This document shows positions 8,256 through 17,379 of a stretch of 64,000 nt of DNA, piece after piece. The notes below the pieces were generated by a model that saw only the letters and a list, made by a program, of their open reading frames with translations, was not told the DNA's origin and ran no database searches. The position numbers were made by a program, and so were the translations under genes. Positions within the stretch are counted from its first letter, which is position 1. Each line of letters opens with the position of its first letter. Source of the stretch: Neorhizobium galegae (GTDB lineage: Bacteria > Pseudomonadota > Alphaproteobacteria > Rhizobiales > Rhizobiaceae); NCBI RefSeq assembly GCF_017877135.1, contig NZ_JAGIPH010000012.1, forward strand, positions 1-64,000, read 5' to 3'.

Positions 8256-9023
8256 ATGAAGATCGATCTGAATTCCGACATGGGTGAAGGATTTGGTCCG
8301 TACCGGCTATGCGACGACGAGGCGATGATGCAGATCGTTTCCTCCGCCAACATCGCCTGCGGTTTTCATGGCGGCGACCCCGATACGATGGCGCGGACGG
8401 TGCGGCTCGCGAAGGTGAACGGCGTCGGTATCGGTGCGCATCCGGGTTTACCGGATCGTATCGGTTTCGGGCGTCGCGAAATGCCGTTTCAGCCGGATGA
8501 ACTGCGCCAGCAGATGCTCTACCAGCTCGGTGCCCTGATCGCGATCGCCAGAGCCGAGGGTATGAAGGTGGGCCATTTCAGCTTCCACGCGGCCATGGGA
8601 ACCATGGTCGAGCGTGATCCGGCCGTTGCAGACCTGATGATGCAGGCGATTGTCGCGGTGGACCCGGGTCTGGCTGTTTTCGTCACCGCAGGCAGTGAAA
8701 TTGAAAAGGCTGCAAAGCGGGCTGGCTTGAAGACGCTGGCCTTGTTCCTCGCTGACCGCGCCTATGACGCGCGCGGCAAACTGGTTGCGCGTGGTCTGCC
8801 CGGCGCGCTGGTGAAGGACGAGGTATCGGTACGCGCCCGCGTGCGTCGCTTCCTCGTGGATGGAACCGTCGAGGCGATCGATGGAACGGTCATTCCGATG
8901 CAGGCGCGTTCCATTCTCATCCATAGTGACACGCCCGGTTCACTGGAGCTTGCCCGCATCGTCCGCAGCGAAATCGAGGCGGCCGGCGCCACTCTTGCTC
9001 CCGCGGCGAAACTCGCCAGCTGA
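8256..9023 (+). CDS. pxpA: PxpA / LamB-YcsF family 5-oxoprolinase subunit
   Basis: A 255-residue LamB/YcsF family protein beginning MKIDLNSDMGEGFGPYRLCD, followed by SSANIACGFHGGDP and IGAHPGLPDRIGFGRR, all family hallmarks. PxpA is the subunit that, with PxpB and PxpC, hydrolyses 5-oxoproline to glutamate using ATP. GAGGAG sits a few bases before the ATG. Its presence with biotin carboxylase and carrier genes suggests a pathway that couples carboxylation or ATP activation to opening of a lactam ring. The true substrate cannot be read from sequence. Confidence 0.92.
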   Translation: MKIDLNSDMGEGFGPYRLCDDEAMMQIVSSANIACGFHGGDPDTMARTVRLAKVNGVGIGAHPGLPDRIGFGRREMPFQPDELRQQMLYQLGALIAIARAEGMKVGHFSFHAAMGTMVERDPAVADLMMQAIVAVDPGLAVFVTAGSEIEKAAKRAGLKTLALFLADRAYDARGKLVARGLPGALVKDEVSVRARVRRFLVDGTVEAIDGTVIPMQARSILIHSDTPGSLELARIVRSEIEAAGATLAPAAKLAS

Positions 9024-9084
9024 CATGCCTGATCGCCCGGTGGGCGTTCCTCCAATTTCAATCCACCATCGAAAGACCAGACTG

Positions 9085-10290
9085 ATGTCCGTCACAGCCG
9101 ACCGCCTGAAGAATGTCTCCATCTCCGCCTCCGCAGCCATGACCCAGCGCGCCCGAGAGCTGGCAGCCAAGGGTATCAAGGTCGTCAGCCTCTCCTCCGG
9201 CGAGCCAGATTTTCCGACGCCGGCCCACGCGATCGAGGCCGCCAATTCCGCTGCTCTGAACGGTGACACCAAATATCCGCCCATGGACGGCACGGCAGCG
9301 CTCAAGGCCGCCATTGGCAGGAAGTTCAAGCGCGATAACAACCTCGAATACGATGCAAGCCAGATTATCGTCTCGGCCGGCGGCAAGCAGGTGATCTTCA
9401 ATGCGATGCTGGCAACCTGCAATCCCGGCGATGAAGTCGTGATCCCCACACCCTCCTGGGTCAGCTATGCCGATATCGTCAAGTTCGCCGGCGGCGTCCC
9501 GGTCGCTGTCCCCTGCTTTGAGCAGGCCGGCTTCAAGCTGCGCGCGGAAGACCTGGAAGCCGCCATCACGCCGCGCACCAAATGGCTGTTTCTGAACTTC
9601 CCGAACAATCCAACCGGCGCCGCCTGCTCGCGGGCCGAGATGGCGGCGATCGCTGACGTGATGCTGCGCCATCCTGACGTGTTGATCCTGACCGATGATA
9701 TCTACGAGCATCTGGTCTACGACGATTTCGATTTCTGCACGATCGCCGAGGTCGAACCCCGCCTCCATGATCGCGTGCTGACGATGAATGGTGTCTCGAA
9801 GGCCTATGCGATGACCGGCTGGCGGCTGGGCTTCTGTGCCAGCGGTTCGAAGGAACTGATGGCCGCGATCAGCAATGTCAACGGCCAGAACAGCGGTGGA
9901 ATATCGACCCTGACCCAGGCGGCAGCGATTGCAGCACTCGACGGTCCCCAGGACCTGCTGAAAGAACGTGCGGCGATCTACAAAGCGCGCCGCGATTTTG
10001 TGATCGACAAGCTGTCCCAGGTGGAAGGACTTCGTTGCCACAAGCCCGATGGTGCCTTCTACGTCTATCCGAACATGTCGGGCCTGATTGGAAAGACCAG
10101 CAAGGGCGGCCGCAAGATCGCGACGGACGTCGATTTCGTCATGGCGCTGGTCGATGAACACCACGTCGCCACCGTACAGGGCAGTGCCTACGGCATGAGC
10201 CCGTTCTTCCGCATTTCCTACGCAACCAGCATGGAGATGCTGGAGGAGGGCTGCGCCCGCATTGCCCAGTTCTGTGCGGACATGCGTTAA
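9085..10290 (+). CDS. Class I/II pyridoxal-phosphate aminotransferase (AspC-like)
   Basis: About 401 residues, fold type I aminotransferase. SGEPDFPTP near the N terminus, NFPNNPTGAA, DDIYEHLVYD and the PLP-lysine box GVSKAYAMTGWRLG are all intact, as is the C-terminal substrate arginine region FFRISYA. It resembles rhizobial aspartate/aromatic aminotransferases. ATG at 9085 (MSVTADRLKNVSISASA) matches the usual family start; an in-frame ATG at 9025 would add 20 residues. It is 61 bases after pxpA and probably in the same operon, so it may process the amino acid released by the Pxp enzymes. It converges with the LysR gene and overlaps it by four bases. Confidence 0.9.
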   Translation: MSVTADRLKNVSISASAAMTQRARELAAKGIKVVSLSSGEPDFPTPAHAIEAANSAALNGDTKYPPMDGTAALKAAIGRKFKRDNNLEYDASQIIVSAGGKQVIFNAMLATCNPGDEVVIPTPSWVSYADIVKFAGGVPVAVPCFEQAGFKLRAEDLEAAITPRTKWLFLNFPNNPTGAACSRAEMAAIADVMLRHPDVLILTDDIYEHLVYDDFDFCTIAEVEPRLHDRVLTMNGVSKAYAMTGWRLGFCASGSKELMAAISNVNGQNSGGISTLTQAAAIAALDGPQDLLKERAAIYKARRDFVIDKLSQVEGLRCHKPDGAFYVYPNMSGLIGKTSKGGRKIATDVDFVMALVDEHHVATVQGSAYGMSPFFRISYATSMEMLEEGCARIAQFCADMR

Positions 10291-11192
10291 ATCTTCAGCC
10301 CTTCGGTCAGCTCGACCAGGATATCCCTGACCGCAAGTGCCGGCTCCGACAGCGGGTTCTGGTCGGAGACACACAAAGACAGCGTCTCCTCGATCCGCGG
10401 GGAGACGATCCGGCAGATCAGCGGCTCGCTGGTTTCCGTCATGATACGGTCGGCAATCGCCTTTGGCATGATCGTCGCGCCAAGACCTGCGGCCACCGCG
10501 CGCGCCAAGGTGCGCACGATCTCGACTTCCGCCACCACTTTCATGCTGTTGCGGGTGCGGGTAAAGGCAGTGTCCACCGCACGACGGACGAAGTTGTAGG
10601 CGGGCGGCAGCAGCAGAGGCATGCTGTCCAGCGCTGCCAGCGGCACCGGCTTGCAGTCATCTTCGAGCCCGAAATCGCGGTGCGCGACCAGATAGAAGTC
10701 TTCTCTCAGGATCGGATCGAAGCGTACACCCTTGATCGGCCCCGTGCCGTGGATCAGTGCCATTTCTAATCGGCCGTTCATGATCATCTGGCTATAGGTC
10801 TGGCCGACGCTCTCGGTCAGGTGCAGCAGGATTCCGGGGTGACGCCGGCGGGTCTCCGCGAGAAGATCGACCGAAAGGGTGGCCGCGCTGCTGAAAGGCA
10901 CCAGGCCGACGGACACGCGTCCGGCCAGCGAATTGCCGGCTGCCGATGCATCGGCCTGCGCCTGGTCCATCTGCCGCAGGATGATCTGGGCATGGCGATA
11001 AACCGCATGGCCTGCATCCGTCATGCTGACACCCTGCTGGCTGCGTATCAAAAGCTTCTGGCCAAAATGGTCTTCCAGAGCGGACAACTGCTGGCTCAGC
11101 GCCGGCTGCGCGATGTGCAGCAGATCAGCAGCACGCGTAATGCTCCCGCTGTCGACAATCACGATGAAGGATTTGAGGCGCCTGATGTCCAT
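10287..11192 (-). CDS. LysR-family transcriptional regulator
   Basis: 301 residues with an N-terminal winged HTH (residues 1-60: FIVIVDSGSITRAADLLHIA followed by QPALSQQLSALE) and a C-terminal substrate-binding domain. It resembles the Nac/Cbl-type LysR group. It lies between the pxp operon, with which it converges, and the SDR/ABC operon, from which it diverges. The usual LysR target would be the 11193-11383 promoter, so it may control the importer and sugar-acid operon and possibly the pxp operon. The effector is unknown. Confidence 0.88.
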   Translation of the reverse strand: MDIRRLKSFIVIVDSGSITRAADLLHIAQPALSQQLSALEDHFGQKLLIRSQQGVSMTDAGHAVYRHAQIILRQMDQAQADASAAGNSLAGRVSVGLVPFSSAATLSVDLLAETRRRHPGILLHLTESVGQTYSQMIMNGRLEMALIHGTGPIKGVRFDPILREDFYLVAHRDFGLEDDCKPVPLAALDSMPLLLPPAYNFVRRAVDTAFTRTRNSMKVVAEVEIVRTLARAVAAGLGATIMPKAIADRIMTETSEPLICRIVSPRIEETLSLCVSDQNPLSEPALAVRDILVELTEGLKI

Positions 11193-11383
11193 TTGATCGG
11201 GATGCTTTTGTTCTCTCTCGGCGCATGTTTACAGAGGCGAGTTCCGTTTGCAAACGCCGGGCTTCCGATCATTGGCGCAGAAGCGGGGCTCCATACAACT
11301 TGCTTATTGCTCCAGAGATAATCGGTCTTAGGCAAGCAATTAAAGCGTCGCTAATGTCTGCGGCAACAAAAAAGGGGACTTCA
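11193..11383. promoter_or_regulatory. Divergent promoter region, LysR gene / SDR-ABC operon
   Basis: A 191-base intergenic region between the LysR gene and the plus-strand operon. LysR proteins normally bind their own divergent promoter through T-N11-A sites, and AT-rich candidate half sites are present near 11320-11345. AAGGGG about 7 bases before 11384 is a good ribosome site and fixes the SDR start. Confidence 0.4.
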
Positions 11384-12160
11384 ATGCCATTCTGCGATTA
11401 CAAGACAGCCTTGGTGACGGGAGCATCCTCCGGCATCGGCGCTGCCATCGTCGAGCGCTTCCGTCGCGAGAATATCGAAGTGCACGCCATTGCCCGTAGC
11501 GGCGATGCGCTCAAGGCTCTTGCCGAACGGACCGGTTGCATCGCGCACGTCATCGATGTGACGGATCGCGCCGCGATCGCCGACCTCGCATCCCAGGTTC
11601 CTTTCGACATCCTCGTGAACAATGCCGGGGTCGACCGACCCAAGAAGTTCCTGGACGCCGATGAAGGTGACATCGATCTGCTTGTCGACGTGAACCTGCG
11701 CGCGGTTCTGCACATCTGCCGGCTGATCGTTCCGGGAATGGTTGCCCGCGACCGCGGTCACGTCATCAACATCTCTTCGATTGCCGGCAACTACAATTTC
11801 GGCGGCAACTCCACCTATCATGCCGTCAAGGCTGGTGTGGCAATGCTGTCGAACCAGCTGCGGCTGGATGCCTTCGGCAAGCGCGTCCGCGTCACGGAAG
11901 TCTGCCCGGGTCGCGTGGCGACGGATATCTTCAACCACGTGCATGGCAATGATCCGAGCATTCGCGAACGCTTCATAGACGGCTTCGAGCTTCCTCAGGC
12001 CGCCGACATTGCGGACGCTATCGCCTTTGCAATTGCTGCGCCGGTCGCTGTCAATATCGGTCACATGGAGATCACGCCGACGCTCCAGGTGATGGGTGGG
12101 CTTCAGACGGCACGGCCGCAGGCGGCCAAGACAGACGGGATCGGGGAGCCGACCCGGTGA
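11384..12160 (+). CDS. Short-chain dehydrogenase/reductase
   Basis: A 258-residue classical SDR with the cofactor motif TGASSGIG, the NNAG motif (LVNNAGVD), the catalytic serine region INISSIAG and the YxxxK pair (YHAVK). It is NAD(P)H-dependent and its substrate is unknown; related SDRs act on hydroxy acids and sugars. ATG at 11384 follows a strong ribosome site. It is the first gene of the operon and overlaps the permease gene by four bases, so its product likely acts on the imported compound. Confidence 0.88.
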   Translation: MPFCDYKTALVTGASSGIGAAIVERFRRENIEVHAIARSGDALKALAERTGCIAHVIDVTDRAAIADLASQVPFDILVNNAGVDRPKKFLDADEGDIDLLVDVNLRAVLHICRLIVPGMVARDRGHVINISSIAGNYNFGGNSTYHAVKAGVAMLSNQLRLDAFGKRVRVTEVCPGRVATDIFNHVHGNDPSIRERFIDGFELPQAADIADAIAFAIAAPVAVNIGHMEITPTLQVMGGLQTARPQAAKTDGIGEPTR

Positions 12161-12864
12161 GCGGATTCGACCTCTCGGCCATTCTCAAGGATCCGGCCTC
12201 TGTCGCCATGCTGCTGCATGGCATTGAGATGACCTTCGTGATCTTCGCCGGTTCCTGGCTGCTGGCGATGACCCTTGCGATCACGCTTCTCTCCATCCGG
12301 TTTTCGCAGTTTCGCCTGGGTGAATACTCCGTCGCGGCCTACGTGTCCTATCACCGCAATGTGCCGACGCTGGTTCAGCTGATGCTTTGGTATTTCGGCA
12401 TTTTCACTTTGATGCCGAACGGATTGACTTCCTGGCTTTCCGCCCACAATGCCGAAACTATCTTCGCCATCATCGGTCTCGGGCTTTGCCAGGCCGCCTA
12501 TTTCAGCGAAGATCTGCGCTCCGGGCTGCGCTCTGTTAGTCCCGGGCAGATGGAAGCGGCCAAAGCACTCGGTCACGGTTATCTGTCGGCGATGCGCTTC
12601 GTCATCTTGCCTCAGGGTGTTCGAAATGCGCTGCCGCCGCTCATCAATCACAGTGTATCGCTCTTCAAGAACAGCAGCCTGGCCATCATCATCGGTGCAC
12701 CGGAACTGACCCACGCCGTCAAGGAAATTGAAAACCTCAGCTTCCGGACCTTCGAGATCTATCTGATCGGCACGGTGCTCTATCTGTTCTTTTCTCTGCT
12801 TATCATGGGTGCCGGTGCCTATCTGTCATTGCGTGCAGACCCGGTTCGGAGGGCGCGCGCATGA
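12157..12864 (+). CDS. Polar amino-acid-type ABC transporter permease 1
   Basis: 235 residues with several membrane segments and the EAA loop GQMEAAKALGHGYLSAMRFV typical of the HisM/GlnP family. The GTG start overlaps the SDR stop. It should pair with the second permease to form the transmembrane channel of an importer energised by the ATPase at 13613. Confidence 0.9.
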   Translation: MSGFDLSAILKDPASVAMLLHGIEMTFVIFAGSWLLAMTLAITLLSIRFSQFRLGEYSVAAYVSYHRNVPTLVQLMLWYFGIFTLMPNGLTSWLSAHNAETIFAIIGLGLCQAAYFSEDLRSGLRSVSPGQMEAAKALGHGYLSAMRFVILPQGVRNALPPLINHSVSLFKNSSLAIIIGAPELTHAVKEIENLSFRTFEIYLIGTVLYLFFSLLIMGAGAYLSLRADPVRRARA

Positions 12865-13616
12865 TCACGGACATCATCACCATCATCAAGGATTACTGGC
12901 TGCTGCTGTTGATAGGCCAATATCCGAACGGTCCACTGGGCGGCCTGGCCAATACGCTGATCCTCTCGGCGCTCAGTATCGCACTTGCCTTTCCAATCAG
13001 CATCCTCTTTGCCCTGGCGCGCCTGTCGAAATGGCGTGCGTTGCGGTGGCCCGTCACGGCGCTCGTCTACATCACGCGCGGCGTGCCGCTGCTGATGCTG
13101 GTTCTGTGGAGCTATTTCCTGGTTCCGCTTTTGACCGGGGCGGATGTTCCAAGCTTTGTCACCATGCTGACGACGCTGGTCATCTACCAGGGGGCATTTC
13201 TCAGCGAGGTCGTTCGCGGCGGCATTGTCGCCCTCGGTCATGGGCAGATGGAAGCAGCCAAGGCGCTGGGACACAGCTATCTGGGCGCGATGCGGTTCAT
13301 CATCCTGCCGCAGGCGCTTTACAATATGATCCCGAGCATCATCTCGACCTTCGTGTCCACGATCAAGGATACGACGATCGGCTATGTCATCAACGTGCCG
13401 GATCTCACCTTCGCGGCAAGCCAGGTCAACAACCAGCTTCTGACACAGCCCTTCCAGGTCTTTCTGATCCTAGCGATCGTCTATTACGCCATCTGCTGGA
13501 GCCTGACCCAGGTCGCCGACGTCATCGAGCGACGGATTACCCGCCGGCGCGCCGGACCATCCCGCGCGGCAGTTGCAACTCTGGCGCCGCCCAAAATCCT
13601 ATCGGAGCAGCCATGA
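12861..13616 (+). CDS. Polar amino-acid-type ABC transporter permease 2
   Basis: 251 residues, HisM/HisQ-like, with about five membrane helices and an EAA loop GQMEAAKALGHSYLGAMRFI nearly identical to that of permease 1. The segment YITRGVPLLMLVLW is typical of the family. It overlaps the permease before it and the ATPase after it by four bases each, so all three are translated together. Confidence 0.9.
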   Translation: MITDIITIIKDYWLLLLIGQYPNGPLGGLANTLILSALSIALAFPISILFALARLSKWRALRWPVTALVYITRGVPLLMLVLWSYFLVPLLTGADVPSFVTMLTTLVIYQGAFLSEVVRGGIVALGHGQMEAAKALGHSYLGAMRFIILPQALYNMIPSIISTFVSTIKDTTIGYVINVPDLTFAASQVNNQLLTQPFQVFLILAIVYYAICWSLTQVADVIERRITRRRAGPSRAAVATLAPPKILSEQP

Positions 13617-14380
13617 ACATGTCCGCACCCACTCCGCAACAGGCCCCGGCGATCCGCCTGTCCAACGTCTACAAGAGCTATGGCGATCATCCGGTTCTGA
13701 AAAACATCGATGCCTCTGTCGCGCGCGGCGAGGTGGTGGTGATCTGCGGCCCGTCCGGTTCGGGCAAGTCGACATTGATCCGCACCATCAACCGTCTGGA
13801 GGAGATCAACAGTGGTTCGATCGTCTTCGACGGTCAGGATATTCACGCGACGATGCCGGCGAAGAAACTCAATCTTTTGCGCAGCAGCATCGGCTTCGTT
13901 TTCCAGAACTTCAACCTCTTCCCGCATCTGTCGGTGGTCGAGAACGTGTCGATGTCGCCGGTGCGCGTGAAGGGCGTTGCACCGGACGTGGCCTATGACA
14001 AGGCGCTGAAACTGCTTGATCGCGTGGGTCTGGCGGAAAAGGCAAACGCCTATCCCGGACAGCTCTCCGGCGGACAGCAGCAGCGTGTGGCCATCGCCCG
14101 CGCGCTCGCCATGGAGCCGCCGGTCATGCTGTTCGATGAGCCGACCAGCGCGCTGGATCCCGAAATGGTCGGGGAAGTCCTCTCGGTGATGAAAAGCCTT
14201 GCGGGCGAAGGCATGACCATGTTGTGCGTCACGCATGAAATGGGGTTTGCCCGCGACGTTGCCGACCGCATCTGGTTCATCGATGCGGGCGAAATCCTCG
14301 AGACGGCTCCGCCGGAAGAGTTCTTCAAGACCCCCCGCCATCCCCGTGCGCAGCGGTTCCTCGCCGATCTGCGCCACTGA
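13613..14380 (+). CDS. Amino-acid-type ABC transporter ATP-binding protein
   Basis: 255 residues, GlnQ/HisP-like. Walker A GPSGSGKST, Q-loop FQNFNLFPHLS, signature LSGGQQQRVAIARAL, Walker B VMLFDEPTSALDPE and the H-loop histidine (CVTHEMGFA) are all present. It energises the importer formed by the two preceding permeases. ATG at 13613 gives the four-base overlap with the permease gene. Confidence 0.95.
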   Translation: MNMSAPTPQQAPAIRLSNVYKSYGDHPVLKNIDASVARGEVVVICGPSGSGKSTLIRTINRLEEINSGSIVFDGQDIHATMPAKKLNLLRSSIGFVFQNFNLFPHLSVVENVSMSPVRVKGVAPDVAYDKALKLLDRVGLAEKANAYPGQLSGGQQQRVAIARALAMEPPVMLFDEPTSALDPEMVGEVLSVMKSLAGEGMTMLCVTHEMGFARDVADRIWFIDAGEILETAPPEEFFKTPRHPRAQRFLADLRH

Positions 14381-14412
14381 TATCCAAAACCAAAAAACAA
14401 AGGAGAGCAGCA

Positions 14413-15249
14413 ATGAACTGGAAATGCATCACTCTGGCGGCGGCACTTGCCGGTACCGCAGCCATCTCGCCGGCCAAGGCGGATCAACTCGACACGATCA
14501 TGTCGTCGAAGACGCTGCGTTGCGCAACGTTTGCTGACGTGCCCCCCTTCGCCTCGCCCGATCCGAAGACTCGTGAAATGGTCGGCTTCGACGTCGATCT
14601 GTGCAACGCCATCGGCAAGGCCCTTGGTGTAAAGGTGGAAATCAAGCCTGTGTCCGTCGAGGCCCGCGTACCCGAGGTCAAGCTCGGTCGCGTTGATATC
14701 ACGGTGGCCAACCTTGCCTATACACTCAGCCGCGCCGAACAGATCCAGTTCAGTGACCCCTATTATCTCGCCAAGGAAATGCTGATTGTTCCGGCAGACG
14801 ATCCGGGCAAAAGCAAGACTGATTTCGAGGGCCAGCGCCTGGCATCGACCAAGGGCTCGACGTCGGAAATGTCGATCAAACTCAATAAGTCCGATCCCTT
14901 GACCTTCCAGGATACGGCCTCTGCCTATCTCGCCGCCCAGCAGGGCAAGGCGCGCGGCATGGTCGCCAACACGATGACGACGACCAAGCTGGTCTTGGAA
15001 TCGAAGACCAAGGGCAAGGAAATGCGGATGATTCCGGAGCCGATGCTCTACCAGCCGATTGGTATCGGCATGGCCAAGGACAATCCGGCGCTCACCGCCA
15101 AGGTCAACGAAGTCCTGCGCAAGCTCGATACATCCGGTGAACTGAACCAGATCTGGGACAAGTGGCTTGGCCCGAACACCGATTACAAGATGACACGCAC
15201 CGACAAGGTCGTGCCGCTTGCCGAACTGAAATTCGACCCGATCCCATAA
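14413..15249 (+). CDS. Periplasmic amino-acid-type solute-binding protein
   Basis: 278 residues with a signal peptide ending near AAISPAKA (about residue 23) and a family 3 solute-binding domain. MVGFDVDLCNAIGKALGVKV and VDITVANLAYTLSRAEQIQF are typical of amino-acid receptors. It delivers ligand to the upstream ABC importer. A strong ribosome site (AAAGGAGAG) precedes the ATG. The sugar-acid enzymes downstream leave open whether the ligand is an amino acid or a sugar acid. Confidence 0.9.
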   Translation: MNWKCITLAAALAGTAAISPAKADQLDTIMSSKTLRCATFADVPPFASPDPKTREMVGFDVDLCNAIGKALGVKVEIKPVSVEARVPEVKLGRVDITVANLAYTLSRAEQIQFSDPYYLAKEMLIVPADDPGKSKTDFEGQRLASTKGSTSEMSIKLNKSDPLTFQDTASAYLAAQQGKARGMVANTMTTTKLVLESKTKGKEMRMIPEPMLYQPIGIGMAKDNPALTAKVNEVLRKLDTSGELNQIWDKWLGPNTDYKMTRTDKVVPLAELKFDPIP

Positions 15250-15342
15250 GCCGAACGGCCGGGACCCAACTCAAAAAAATGTCAGTGCTCATGGCGGTGG
15301 AGATGGTTCTGCTGCCACGGGTACCTGTGCGAGGAAATCCAA

Positions 15343-16017
15343 GTGATCCACATCAAAGACATCGCAGAACGCCCGTCCAAGGCCGATATCGAGGCGCTTG
15401 CAAAGTTCTCTCCGGCAACGATCCATGAAGCTCAGGGCCGCCGCGGCGCATTGTCGTCGCAATTGAAGCCGGTGGATTATCGCATGAAGCTGTGCGGTCC
15501 GGCTTTCACGGTCAAATCGTCGCCGCGTGACAACATCATGCTGCAGCTTGCCATCAACTATGCCAAGCGGGGCGATATCATCGTGGTTTCGGCCGGAGAG
15601 TATGAAGAGGCCGGGTCTTTCGGGGACGTGCTGGCCAATGCCTGCCTTGCAAAGGGTATCGGTGGTCTTGTGACCGATACCGGCGTGCGCGATACGCTGC
15701 AGCTTCGCGAACTGGGCTTGCCGGTCTTCTCGCTCAGCACTTGCATCAAGGGCACCGTCAAGGAGACCCTCGGCACGACCAACGATTCCATTATCGTCGG
15801 CGGCGAGATCATCCATCCGGGCGATGTCATCGTTGGCGATGCAGATGGTCTGGTCGTGGTTCGCCGCAACGAAGTGGCGGAAGTGACGAAGCTTTCGCAG
15901 GCCCGCGAGGATGCCGAAGCAGGTTATATCGCGGCCTACAAGGCCGGAAAGTCTGTGGTGGAAGTCTCCAACCTGGAAGCCGTGCTGAAGGCAAAAGGCC
16001 TGGTCGTCGAAATCTGA
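15343..16017 (+). CDS. RraA-like / 4-hydroxy-4-methyl-2-oxoglutarate aldolase family protein
   Basis: A 224-residue RraA-fold protein. The region GDVLANACLAKGIGGLVTDT followed by GVRD is the family active-site block, where the usual DG before the turn is TDTG. GEIIHPGDVIVGDADGLVVV is also typical. The family includes HMG/CHA aldolases and oxaloacetate decarboxylases as well as regulators of RNase E. In this catabolic operon an aldolase or decarboxylase is likelier. The GTG start at 15343 follows GAGGAAATC, which decides the start. Confidence 0.82.
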   Translation: MIHIKDIAERPSKADIEALAKFSPATIHEAQGRRGALSSQLKPVDYRMKLCGPAFTVKSSPRDNIMLQLAINYAKRGDIIVVSAGEYEEAGSFGDVLANACLAKGIGGLVTDTGVRDTLQLRELGLPVFSLSTCIKGTVKETLGTTNDSIIVGGEIIHPGDVIVGDADGLVVVRRNEVAEVTKLSQAREDAEAGYIAAYKAGKSVVEVSNLEAVLKAKGLVVEI

Positions 16018-16072
16018 TCGGCGGCCACACCAGTCGACCCCATGGCATTTTTCATATCGTAAGGAGGTTTGA

Positions 16073-16840
16073 ATGACCTTCCCCCTTTTCAACCTTTCCG
16101 GGCAGCATGCCCTTGTGACCGGTTCCTCGCAGGGCATCGGCTTTGCGCTGGCAAAAGGCCTTGCCGAACATGGCGCTTCTATTGTTCTCAACGGCCGTGA
16201 TGCGGTAAGACTTGAGGCTGCCGCAGAAGAGTTGCGACAGGCTGGTCACCAGGTCGCGGTCAGCAATTTCGACGTGACGGATGGCGAGGCCGTGAAGGCC
16301 GGCGTGGAGGCGATCGAGCGCGAACTCGGCCCGATCGACATCCTGATCAACAATGCCGGCATGCAGTTCCGCACGCCGCTCGAGGATTTTCCCGCCGAAC
16401 GCTGGGAGCAACTGCTGAAGACGAATATTTCAAGCGTGTTTTATGTCGGGCAGGCTGTGGCGCGGCACATGATCAAACGCGGGCGCGGCAAGATCGTCAA
16501 CATCGCGTCAGTGCAGAGCGAACTCGCCCGTCCCGGCATTGCGCCCTACACGGCAACCAAGGGTGCGGTGAAGAACCTCACACGCGGCATGTCCACGGAT
16601 TGGGCCAAGCACGGCCTCCAGGTCAATGCGCTGGCGCCGGGTTATTTCAAGACACCGCTCAACCAGGCGCTGGTCGATAGCGCGGAATTCTCGTCATGGC
16701 TTGAAAAGCGGACGCCAGCTGCCCGCTGGGGCAATGTCGATGAACTGGTCGGCGCTGCCGTCTTCCTTTCGAGCAAGGCTTCCTCCTTCGTGAGCGGACA
16801 CACGCTTTATGTCGACGGCGGCATCACCATCAGTCTCTAG
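16073..16840 (+). CDS. idnO: Gluconate 5-dehydrogenase-like SDR (IdnO-like)
   Basis: A 255-residue classical SDR with TGSSQGIG, NNAGMQ, IASVQSE and YTATK motifs. It is close in layout to IdnO/gluconate 5-dehydrogenase, which reduces 5-ketogluconate to gluconate. AAGGAGG about 6 bases before the ATG is near-consensus. A gluconokinase-like gene and an IdnD-like dehydrogenase follow, supporting this assignment. Its last 32 bases overlap the gluconokinase frame. Confidence 0.8.
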   Translation: MTFPLFNLSGQHALVTGSSQGIGFALAKGLAEHGASIVLNGRDAVRLEAAAEELRQAGHQVAVSNFDVTDGEAVKAGVEAIERELGPIDILINNAGMQFRTPLEDFPAERWEQLLKTNISSVFYVGQAVARHMIKRGRGKIVNIASVQSELARPGIAPYTATKGAVKNLTRGMSTDWAKHGLQVNALAPGYFKTPLNQALVDSAEFSSWLEKRTPAARWGNVDELVGAAVFLSSKASSFVSGHTLYVDGGITISL

Positions 16841-17360
16841 TCTTGTCGAGCAGTGTGGTCCGATCGTCGTCATGGGCGTGTCAGGCTGCGGCAAATCCTC
16901 GGTGGGGGCACAGCTTGCGGACCAACTTGGCGTGCGGTTCCTCGAAGGAGACCGGCTGCATCCGCCGGAAAATGTCAGCAAGATGCGCAAGGGCATTCCG
17001 CTTCAGGATGCAGACCGATGGCCTTGGCTGCAGGCGCTGGGTGAAGAGCTGGCGGCGGATGCAGGCTTGATCGCCTCGTGCTCGGCGCTGAAGCGCAGCT
17101 ATCGCGATCTCCTGCGCGAGAAGGCCGGTCGGCCGCTGACATTTCTGTTCCTGCAGGGTGATAGACTGATGCTTGCCGCCCGGATGGCTGCGCGCCAACA
17201 AGATTACATGCCGCTTTCGTTACTCGACAGCCAGTTGGCAACGCTGGAACTGCCGGATGCCGAACCGGATGTCGTTGCCATCGATATCAATCAACCGCTT
17301 CAGGCGATCGGCGATCAGGCGATTACCGCGCTTGCCTCGGGCAAGCCAAAGGCGAGCTAA
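16809..17360 (+). CDS. gntK: Gluconokinase
   Basis: 183 residues with P-loop VMGVSGCGKSS, the substrate segment FLEGDRLHPPENVSKM and the lid GIPLQDADRWPWL, all hallmarks of GntK/IdnK. SCSALKRSYRDLLR is also conserved. It phosphorylates gluconate to 6-phosphogluconate. ATG at 16809 lies 32 bases inside the SDR gene; an alternative start such as GTG at 16854 would lie outside but shorten the region before the P-loop. The overlap implies coupled translation. Confidence 0.88.
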   Translation: MSTAASPSVSSLVEQCGPIVVMGVSGCGKSSVGAQLADQLGVRFLEGDRLHPPENVSKMRKGIPLQDADRWPWLQALGEELAADAGLIASCSALKRSYRDLLREKAGRPLTFLFLQGDRLMLAARMAARQQDYMPLSLLDSQLATLELPDAEPDVVAIDINQPLQAIGDQAITALASGKPKAS

Positions 17361-17379
17361 AAATATGAAGGAGGACACT

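Noticed and set aside
9058..10374. 438-codon minus-strand frame across the aminotransferase
   Set aside because: The plus-strand frame encodes a complete aminotransferase with its PLP-lysine motif; the antisense frame has no motif.
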